A stretch of DNA of 64,000 nt from NCBI RefSeq assembly GCF_001522585.2, contig NZ_CP013372.1:2480001-2544000 (forward strand). Direction: 5' to 3'. How positions within the stretch are numbered: position 1 is the first letter of the stretch; each line of letters opens with the position of its first letter. The notes under the pieces were generated by a model, which saw nothing but the letters and a program-made list of their open reading frames with translations, was not told the origin of the DNA and searched no databases. This DNA comes from Burkholderia sp. NRF60-BP8. Lineage in GTDB: Bacteria > Pseudomonadota > Gammaproteobacteria > Burkholderiales > Burkholderiaceae. Below, piece by piece: positions 58,033 to 64,000 of the stretch. The position numbers and the translations under genes are program-made.

Positions 58033-58608
58033 TCACACCGCGTGCAATACGGCCCACAACGCGCGAAACCCCGCTTCCCGGTAGGCATCGGCCCGCGCCG
58101 GGTCGCGTGCGATCGACTCCATCGCGGTTGCCGCGATCGACGTAAACAACGCCGAGCAGAACGCATGCGCTTCGTCGCGGTTCAGCGCGCCCGACGCGGC
58201 GACCTGCTCGCGCAGCAGCGTGCCGATCGCGCCGAAGCCTTCCGCGCCGGCCGCGCGATGCGCGTCGTCGATGCGCCCGCTCACGCCGAGCTGCTGCAGC
58301 GCGCGCCGGCCGTCCGGATTCGCGACGCCCCACGACACATAGCCGTTCCACGCATGCCGCACGGCCTGCTCGGCCGGCGCACGCTCCGGAAACCCGGCCA
58401 TCATCGCTTCGCGCAAGCCGGCCTTCAAGCTCAGATACAGCGCGTTCAGCAACGCATCCTTGGTCTCGAAGTACGTGAACACCGTGCCTTCCGCCACGCC
58501 GGCGAGCCGCGCGATGCGTGCGGTCGTCGCGGCCGCGCCGTCCTCGGCGAGCGCGCGCGCGGCCGCGGCGAGGATGGCTTCGTGCTTGTCGGGACTGCGC
58601 GGTCGGGC
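58033..58608 (-). CDS. TetR-family transcriptional regulator
   Basis: 191 residues. N-terminal TetR domain (DKHEAILAAAARALAEDGAAATTARIARLAGVAEGTVFTYFETKDALLNALY). The GTG at 58608 is chosen: AAGGAA lies 6 bases upstream, whereas a TTG at 58641 sits inside the operator palindrome. Same orientation as the SDR gene but upstream of it, with a matching operator before each, so it probably represses both. Confidence 0.87.
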   Translation of the reverse strand, partial: ARPRSPDKHEAILAAAARALAEDGAAATTARIARLAGVAEGTVFTYFETKDALLNALYLSLKAGLREAMMAGFPERAPAEQAVRHAWNGYVSWGVANPDGRRALQQLGVSGRIDDAHRAAGAEGFGAIGTLLREQVAASGALNRDEAHAFCSALFTSIAATAMESIARDPARADAYREAGFRALWAVLHAV

Positions 58609-58622
58609 CACGTTCGATTCCT

Positions 58623-58643
58623 TTAATGAGTGAGCGCTCAATC
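58623..58643. promoter_or_regulatory. TetR autoregulatory operator
   Basis: TTAATGAGTGAGCGCTCAATC includes the perfect palindrome TGAGCGCTCA (58631-58640). Located 15-35 bases before the tetR GTG, where it would block transcription. Shares TTAATGAGTGAG with the site before the SDR gene. Confidence 0.75.
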
Positions 58644-58812
58644 ATAATTGAGCGGCGAGGCGCAATGCAAGCCCTGTTACATCCTGGGGAACGCATACGC
58701 AATCCATCAAAACGGTGCACTATTAGCGTTTTGCCGTACCGGCACCGGCCATCCGGCGCCCGATGCCCTCGACGTTCGTTTCACGTTCACCGTTCCAAAC
58801 CGCGAACCTCCC

Positions 58813-60288
58813 ATGACGAATCAGCCTTCCCAGACCGCGGCCGACCGGCCCGTCGACATGATCATCTTCGGCGGCGGCGGCGACCTCGCCGCCCGCAAGC
58901 TGTTGCCCGCGCTGTACATGGCGCACCTGCACTGCAATCTTCCGCCCGAGACGCGCATCATCGCCGTCGGCCGCCGCGACTGGGGCATCGACGGCTACCG
59001 CAAGTTCATGGACGAGCAGTCGCGCCCGTTCATCGACGAGAAAGCGTTCGACGCCGACGCGTGGAGCCGCTTCCTCGACCTGTTCAAGTACGTGCTGATC
59101 GACGTGAACGCGCCGGACGACTACCAGCGGCTCGCCGAAGCGGCGCGCGGCGACGCGATCCGCGTGTTCTACCTGTCGACGTCGCCGGAGCTGTTCACGA
59201 CGATCTGCGACAACCTGTCGGCCGCGCACCTCGTCGACGCGCACTCGCGCGTCGTCCTCGAAAAGCCGCTGGGCCACGATCTCGCGTCCGCGAAGGCGAT
59301 CAACGACGCGGTCGGCAAGCACTTCGAGGAATCGCAGATCTACCGGATCGATCACTATCTCGGCAAGGAAACCGTGCAGAACCTGATGGTGCTGCGCTTC
59401 GGCAACCCGATCTTCGGGCCGCTGTGGCAGGCGCCGAGCATCCGCAGCGTGCAGATCACGGTCGCGGAAACGGTCGGCGTCGGCAGTCGCGCGGGCTTCT
59501 ACGACCACACCGGCGCGCTGCGCGACATGGTGCAGAACCACCTGCTGCAACTGCTGTGCATCGTCGCGATGGAGCCGCCCGTGTCGCTCGACCCGGACGC
59601 GGTGCGCGACGAGAAGCTGAAGGTGCTGCGCTCGCTGCGACCGATGTCGCTGTCGGACGTCGCGCGCGACACGGTGCGCGGCCAGTACACGGCCGGTGCG
59701 GTCGACGGTCAGCCGGTCAAGGGCTATCTCGAGGAAGACAACGTGCCGGCGGACAGCCGCGCGGAAACCTTCGTCGCGCTGCGCGCGTACATCAACAACT
59801 GGCGCTGGGCGAACGTGCCGTTCTTCCTGCGCACCGGCAAGCGGCTGCAGCGCCGCCAGTCGGAAATCGTGATCGAGTTCGCGGACATGCCGTTCTCGAT
59901 CATCCCGACCGGCCCGCGCCACTACAGCAACCGCCTCGTGATCCAGCTCCAGCCGGAAGAGTCGATCCAGTTGCAGATGCTCGCGAAGGAGCCGGGCAGC
60001 GGGATGAACATGGTGCCGGTGAGCCTGAACCTCGACCTGCAGCAGGCGATTCCGGAGCGGCGCGCGGAAGCGTACGAACGGCTGCTGATCGACGTGATCC
60101 GCGGCCGCCTCACGCACTTCATGCGCCGCGACGAGCTCGAAGCGGCGTGGTCGTGGGTCGAGCCGATCCTCGACGGCTGGAAGCAGCTCGGCGACCGGCC
60201 GCGCCTGTACACGGCCGGCACGTTCGGGCCTGCCGCCTCGTCGGCGCTGCTCGCGCGCGACGGGATGTCGTGGGCCGAAGAGGCGTAA
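58813..60288 (+). CDS. zwf: Glucose-6-phosphate 1-dehydrogenase
   Basis: 491 residues, full length. N-terminal nucleotide site FGGGGDLAARKLLPALY, the substrate-binding and catalytic segment RIDHYLGKETVQNLMVLRFGN (His/Lys active site), and the conserved C-terminal MRRDELEAAWSWVEPIL. Oxidises glucose-6-phosphate to 6-phosphogluconolactone, feeding the Entner-Doudoroff and pentose pathways and making NADPH. The ATG at 58813 gives the usual start. No pgl or edd is adjacent, so this may be one of several copies. A hairpin follows. Confidence 0.95.
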   Translation: MTNQPSQTAADRPVDMIIFGGGGDLAARKLLPALYMAHLHCNLPPETRIIAVGRRDWGIDGYRKFMDEQSRPFIDEKAFDADAWSRFLDLFKYVLIDVNAPDDYQRLAEAARGDAIRVFYLSTSPELFTTICDNLSAAHLVDAHSRVVLEKPLGHDLASAKAINDAVGKHFEESQIYRIDHYLGKETVQNLMVLRFGNPIFGPLWQAPSIRSVQITVAETVGVGSRAGFYDHTGALRDMVQNHLLQLLCIVAMEPPVSLDPDAVRDEKLKVLRSLRPMSLSDVARDTVRGQYTAGAVDGQPVKGYLEEDNVPADSRAETFVALRAYINNWRWANVPFFLRTGKRLQRRQSEIVIEFADMPFSIIPTGPRHYSNRLVIQLQPEESIQLQMLAKEPGSGMNMVPVSLNLDLQQAIPERRAEAYERLLIDVIRGRLTHFMRRDELEAAWSWVEPILDGWKQLGDRPRLYTAGTFGPAASSALLARDGMSWAEEA

Positions 60289-60300
60289 TCGCCGCCCGAC

Positions 60301-60323
60301 GGCGTGCCGCCGCGCGGCACGCC
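60301..60323 (+). terminator. Hairpin between zwf and the convergent LysR gene
   Basis: GGCGTGCCGC (60301-60310) and GCGGCACGCC (60314-60323) pair perfectly around a 3-base loop, 12 bases after the zwf stop. No U-tract; it may serve both convergent transcripts. Confidence 0.5.
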
Positions 60324-60358
60324 CGTTCCCGACCGGCCGCGCCGCCGGCGCCGCGTCG

Positions 60359-61300
60359 CTACGGCGACAGCAGCCACGTGGCCTTGCGTCGCGCCGGCGC
60401 ATCGCGCCCGCTGCCGGCGCCGAGCATCTCGATCAGGTAATCGACGAACGACGCGATCCGCGACGAGATCGCGGTGTTCCGGTAATACACCGCGTTGATC
60501 GGCTGCTCGACCTCGAGCGTCTGCCGCGCGAGCACCTGCACGAGCCGCCCGGCCTCGCGATCCTGCGCGGTCACGAAATCCGACAGGCACACGACACCCG
60601 TGCCCTCCAGCGCGAGCTGCCGCAGCGTCTCGCCGCTCGACGACCACACGTCGGGCTCGATGCGGCAAGGCTCGCCGTCCGTGCCGAGGATCGGCCATAC
60701 GTTCAGCGATTCGGGCTGCGTGAAGCCGAGCAGCGTGTGCTTGCGGAGATCCTCGACCTTGCGCGGCTGGCCGTGCGCTTCGATGTAGGCGGGGCTCGCG
60801 AGCATGCGCACCCGGCTGTTGCCGATGCGCCGGCTGTGCAGCGTCGAATCCTTCAGCCGGCCGATCCGGATCGCGACGTCGGTGCGCCGCTCCAGCAGAT
60901 CGATGATGCCCTCGTTGCTGTTCAGTTCCAGTTCGACCTTCGGAAAACGCTCGCGGTAGCCGCGCACGAGCGGCACGATCACGTGCAGCATGAACGGCGT
61001 CGCGGCGTCGACGCGCAATCGCCCGGACGGCATCTCGCGCCGCGCGAGCATCTGCTCTTCCGCGTTCTCGACCGATTCGACGATCGCGCGCGCATCCTGC
61101 AGGAATGCGCGCCCTTCCTCGGTCAGCTCGAGCCGGCGCGTGGTCCGGCGCAGCAGCGTGGTCTTCAGCTTCTCCTCGAGCCGCGCGAGCGTGCGGCTCG
61201 TCGCCGACACGGTAAGGTCGAGGTGCTGGGCGGCGGCGGTGATCGAACCGGTGTCGACCACGGCGATAAAGGCCTGGAGTTCGTCGAGGGTGGTCTTCAT
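60359..61300 (-). CDS. LysR-family transcriptional regulator
   Basis: 313 residues. LysR DNA-binding domain (LDELQAFIAVVDTGSITAAAQHLDLTVSATSRTLARLEEKL) and effector domain of the group that often controls divergent drug or metabolite exporters. Divergent from an MFS transporter gene across 101 bases with two palindromes, so probably its regulator. Confidence 0.88.
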   Translation of the reverse strand: MKTTLDELQAFIAVVDTGSITAAAQHLDLTVSATSRTLARLEEKLKTTLLRRTTRRLELTEEGRAFLQDARAIVESVENAEEQMLARREMPSGRLRVDAATPFMLHVIVPLVRGYRERFPKVELELNSNEGIIDLLERRTDVAIRIGRLKDSTLHSRRIGNSRVRMLASPAYIEAHGQPRKVEDLRKHTLLGFTQPESLNVWPILGTDGEPCRIEPDVWSSSGETLRQLALEGTGVVCLSDFVTAQDREAGRLVQVLARQTLEVEQPINAVYYRNTAISSRIASFVDYLIEMLGAGSGRDAPARRKATWLLSP

Positions 61301-61302
61301 TG

Positions 61303-61338
61303 TTGATTTGAAATCAAAACAATTTGGTTTATAGACCA
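61303..61338. promoter_or_regulatory. Palindromes in the LysR-MFS intergenic region
   Basis: TTGATTTGAAATCAA (61303-61317) and TGGTTTATAGACCA (61325-61338) are both near-perfect palindromes in the only AT-rich part of this gap. The first has the inverted TTGAT/ATCAA arms that recur at 63964-63988. Candidate LysR binding sites. Confidence 0.65.
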
Positions 61339-61401
61339 GTTTTTAAGCAAAAGTAAAGCCGGCACACTGCGATCCATTCCTACCGAAACCCGGATCCCGT
61401 C

Positions 61402-62604
61402 ATGCCACTCGCGTTGCTTGCGTTGACCATCAGCGCCTTTGCCATCGGCACCACCGAATTCGTGATCGTCGGGCTGATCCCGACGATCGGTGCGGACCTC
61501 GGCGTCAGCCTGCCGTCCGCCGGCCTGCTCGTCAGCCTGTACGCGCTGAGCGTCGCGATCGGCGCGCCGCTGCTCACCGCGCTCACCGGCCGCGTGCCGC
61601 GCAAGGCGCTGCTCGCCGGGCTGATGGCGCTCTTCACCGTCGGCAACCTCGTCGCGTGGCAGGCGCCCGGCTACGAATCGCTGATCGTCGCGCGCGTGCT
61701 CACGGGCCTCGCGCACGGCGTGTTCTTCTCGGTCGGCTCGATCATCGCGACGACGCTCGTGCCGAAGGACAAGGCCGCGAGCGCGATCGCGACGATGTTC
61801 AGCGGCATGACCGTCGCGTTCGTCGCCGGCATTCCGCTCGGCACGTTCATCGGCCAGCACTTCGGCTGGCGTGCGACGTTCCTGATCGTCGCGCTGTTCG
61901 GCCTCGTCGCGTTCGTCGGCGCGGTCGCATTCGTGCCGCGCGGGCTGCCGCAGTCGCCGCCGGCGCCGCTCGCCCGCCAGTTGCGCGTGCTGGCCCAGCC
62001 GCGCCTGCTGCTCGTCTATGCGATGACGGCCGTCGGTTACGGCGGTTCGCTGATCGCGTTCACCTATATGGCGCCGCTGCTCGAACGGATCGCCGGCTTC
62101 ACGCCGTCGCAGGTCAGCCTCGTGCTCGTCGGCTACGGCGTATCGGTCGCGATCGGCAACGTGTGGGGCGGCAAGCTCGCGGACGCCGTCGGCCCCGTGA
62201 AGGCACTCAAGCGGATCTTCCTGCTGCTCGCGATCGTGCTGCTCGCGCTGACCTTCACGATCCACGCGAAATGGCTTGCAGTCCTGACGATGCTCGCGTG
62301 GGGCGCCGTGGCGTTCGGCAACGTGCCGGGGCTGCAGGTGTACGTCGTCAAGCAGGCGCGCCACTTCGCGCCGGACGCCACCGACGTCGCATCGGGCTTC
62401 AACATCGCCGCCTTCAACCTCGGCGTGGCCGGCGGCTCGTCGCTCGGCGGCCTGGTCGTCGCGAACGTCGGCCTCGGCCACACGCCGTGGATCGCCGCCG
62501 TCGTCACGCTCGGCGCATTCGCGCTCACCGCGCTGAGCGGCCGTCTCGACCGCCGCCACGGTCTGCCCGAGCGCACGGCCGGACCCGTCGAACTCGCCCA
62601 TTGA
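61402..62604 (+). CDS. MFS transporter, DHA1 (AraJ/SotB) type
   Basis: 400 residues with 12 membrane segments. LALTISAFAIGTTEFVIVGLIPTIGADLGVSLPSAGLLVSLYALSVAIGAPLLTALTGRVPRK shows the TTEF motif of the AraJ/PbuE/SotB exporters. Probably drug or sugar/nucleoside efflux. First gene of a possible operon with the MoaF-like and luciferase-like genes; divergent LysR gene upstream. Confidence 0.88.
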   Translation: MPLALLALTISAFAIGTTEFVIVGLIPTIGADLGVSLPSAGLLVSLYALSVAIGAPLLTALTGRVPRKALLAGLMALFTVGNLVAWQAPGYESLIVARVLTGLAHGVFFSVGSIIATTLVPKDKAASAIATMFSGMTVAFVAGIPLGTFIGQHFGWRATFLIVALFGLVAFVGAVAFVPRGLPQSPPAPLARQLRVLAQPRLLLVYAMTAVGYGGSLIAFTYMAPLLERIAGFTPSQVSLVLVGYGVSVAIGNVWGGKLADAVGPVKALKRIFLLLAIVLLALTFTIHAKWLAVLTMLAWGAVAFGNVPGLQVYVVKQARHFAPDATDVASGFNIAAFNLGVAGGSSLGGLVVANVGLGHTPWIAAVVTLGAFALTALSGRLDRRHGLPERTAGPVELAH

Positions 62605-62630
62605 ACTCACCTTTTTCAGGAGCCACCAGC

Positions 62631-62954
62631 ATGAACGCACCGACCCCACGCCCGCCGTTCGCCGGCAAGACTTTCGAAGTCCGTTACGACGGCCTCACCG
62701 CGCTCAACGCATACGACGAAGACGGTCGCCACATGCGCTACGAGATCACCGAAGGCCCTTACGCGGGCGCGAAGGGCGAAGTCGAATACACGTGGCAGCG
62801 CGTCGCCGGCGAGACCTACGCGATCTCGTGGCAGGAAGCCGATCGCGCCACCGTCGTGCATATCGACGATTTCGCCGCCGGCACGTCGCGCTCGTTCTTC
62901 ACCGCGTCGTCGCTCGATTTCTACCGGCTCGACGGCAGCCTGCGCGCGGTCTGA
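62631..62954 (+). CDS. MoaF-like small protein
   Basis: 107 residues, all beta, resembling the lipocalin-like MoaF N-terminal domain (GKTFEVRYDGLTALNAYDEDGRHMRYEITEGPYAGAKGEVEYTWQRVAGETYAISWQE). The ATG at 62631 has CAGGAG 9 bases upstream. Sits 26 bases after the MFS gene and 15 before the luciferase-like gene, so it is cotranscribed; ligand unknown. Confidence 0.75.
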   Translation: MNAPTPRPPFAGKTFEVRYDGLTALNAYDEDGRHMRYEITEGPYAGAKGEVEYTWQRVAGETYAISWQEADRATVVHIDDFAAGTSRSFFTASSLDFYRLDGSLRAV

Positions 62955-62969
62955 ACGGAGGCGTCCATC

Positions 62970-63926
62970 ATGCTCACGTCGCTCGACAAGCTCGCCGACG
63001 GCGGCTTCAGCATCGGCATCGGCATCGAACTGCCGCTCGACAACGACTGGACCCCGGCCGGCAACGCGAAACGCCAGCATGACGGCCGCCACCCCGGTGT
63101 GCCCGACCTGGAAATCCACGCGGAACTCGCGCAACTGGCCGACACGCTCGGCTTTCGCGCGCTCTGGGTGCGCGACGTGCCGGTGTACGACCCGTCGTTC
63201 GGCGACGCCGCGCAGGTGTTCGAGACGTTCTCGTATCTCGGCTACCTCGCCGGGATCACGCGCGACATCCTGCTCGGCACCGCGGCCGTCGTGCTGCCGC
63301 TGCGCGAACCGCTGCTCACGCTGAAATCGGCCGCGACGATCCAGGAATTGAGCGGCGGCCGCCTGCTGCTCGGCGTCGCAAGCGGCGACCGGCCGGTCGA
63401 GTATCCGCTGTTCGGCCGCGACTTCGCCACGCGCGGTGCGACCTTTCGCGACCACGTCGCGCTGCTGCGCGACGGCGCGCGCGGGCATCTGCCGCACGGC
63501 CTGGACGTGCTTCCCGCAGCCCGTTCGCCGGTGCCGCTGCTCGTCGCGGGCCTCGCGCAGCAGACGCCCGCGTGGATCGGCGAGCACATGGACGGCTGCC
63601 TCGCGTATCCGGGCACGCCGGCCGATCATCTGCAGCGCGCCGCGAGCTGGCGTGCGGTGGCCGGCGGCAAGCCGTACGTGAGCTTCATCCATCTCGACCT
63701 CGCGGAAGATCCGCACGAACCGCTGCAGCGGCACCGCTTCGGCGCCCGCGCGGGACGCGTCGCGCTGACGGAGGAACTCGCGGCGATGCGCGACGCGGGC
63801 GTGCAGCACATCGGCCTGCATTTCCGCCGCAACCGGCGGCCGCTCGACGAAACGATGGCCGAGATCGCGGCGGACGTGCTGCCCGCATTCCATCCGGCAA
63901 CGAATCCGCAGACGCGCGCCGCATAA
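62970..63926 (+). CDS. Luciferase-like (LLM) flavin-dependent oxidoreductase
   Basis: 318 residues of the luciferase-like monooxygenase superfamily: LEIHAELAQLADTLGFRALWVRDVPVYDPSFGDAAQVFETFSYLGYLAGITRDILLGTAAVVLPLREPLLTLKSAATIQELSGGRLLLGVASG is the typical FMN/F420-type core. CGGAGG precedes the ATG. It ends the MFS/MoaF-like operon; the substrate is probably the compound the MFS protein handles. Confidence 0.87.
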   Translation: MLTSLDKLADGGFSIGIGIELPLDNDWTPAGNAKRQHDGRHPGVPDLEIHAELAQLADTLGFRALWVRDVPVYDPSFGDAAQVFETFSYLGYLAGITRDILLGTAAVVLPLREPLLTLKSAATIQELSGGRLLLGVASGDRPVEYPLFGRDFATRGATFRDHVALLRDGARGHLPHGLDVLPAARSPVPLLVAGLAQQTPAWIGEHMDGCLAYPGTPADHLQRAASWRAVAGGKPYVSFIHLDLAEDPHEPLQRHRFGARAGRVALTEELAAMRDAGVQHIGLHFRRNRRPLDETMAEIAADVLPAFHPATNPQTRAA

Positions 63927-63963
63927 GGCCGACGAACGCATTCCCATTGGCGAAGCGCCGACC

Positions 63964-63988
63964 AATATTTGATTTTTAATCAAATATT
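63964..63988. promoter_or_regulatory. Perfect 11-bp inverted repeat at the window edge
   Basis: AATATTTGATT (63964-63974) and its exact complement AATCAAATATT (63978-63988) around TTT, with further Ts after it. Shares TTGAT/ATCAA arms with the palindrome before the LysR gene at 61303. Could be a LysR site for the next gene beyond the window or a terminator for the LLM operon. Confidence 0.6.
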
Positions 63989-64000
63989 TTTGATCTCTAA

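Overview
The window is high-GC, densely packed DNA from a Burkholderia, most likely a member of the Burkholderia cepacia complex. The clearest marker is the five-gene block ceoR / llpE-ceoA-ceoB-opcM (24507-32572), which has the gene content of the salicylate-regulated RND efflux locus known from B. cenocepacia (BpeT / LlpE-BpeEF-OprC in B. pseudomallei). DUF3579, DUF4148 and many LysR/TetR-gated catabolic units also fit, and the mix suggests a secondary chromosome. No tRNA, rRNA, prophage, CRISPR array or intact IS element was seen.

Layout. 1-1391: a zinc-type unit with the first codons of a gene at the left edge, a CobW-family GTPase and a 41-bp Zur-like palindrome. 1476-7692: a six-gene leftward organosulfur-type operon (MetQ-like binding protein, DszA/NtaA-type FMN monooxygenase, MetN, MetI, ferritin-like protein, SfnB/DszC-type flavoprotein). 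7978-12907: a 2-hydroxycarboxylate transporter behind a perfect sigma-54 promoter, followed by a DctB/DctD-like two-component pair, then a DUF3579 gene. 13726-15776: an alpha/beta hydrolase and an AraC regulator. 15739-20716: a leftward four-gene operon of unknown function (anchored cupredoxin-like protein, LVIVD-repeat lipoprotein, zinc-phospholipase-like exported protein, polytopic membrane protein). 21121-24195: tautomerase/TetR pair, small membrane protein, PhzF-like protein. 24507-32572: Ceo efflux locus. 32989-36559: DUF4148 protein, a tiny ORF behind a tetranucleotide repeat, a nucleoside permease-family lipoprotein, LysE exporter, SelD. 36688-42260: DMT transporter, then divergent MocR-type regulator and gabT-gabD. 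42377-45879: two tandem PAS-containing chemoreceptors. 46189-48216: methyltransferase, GNAT, DUF523. 48318-50535: 3-oxoadipyl-CoA thiolase and IclR regulator. 50804-56433: aspartoacylase-like enzyme with an amino-acid binding protein and LysR, then an MHS-type transporter with an M20 amidohydrolase. 56990-58608: SDR and TetR regulator sharing an operator motif. 58813-60288: zwf. 60359-63926: LysR, MFS transporter, MoaF-like protein and luciferase-like oxidoreductase.

Most of the window is small self-contained modules, each with a dedicated regulator beside its target genes. Several regulator-operator pairs can be proposed from sequence alone: DctD-like protein with the sigma-54 promoter and two CCGAAATCTCGG sites, TetR with TTAATGAGTGAG sites, LysR with TTGAT/ATCAA palindromes, IclR with GTTC/GAAC sites, and MocR with TTGGCTCC/GGAGCCAA. 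The least explained unit is the exported four-gene operon at 15739-20716. Functions are inferred from motifs and remembered family features; no database search was possible.
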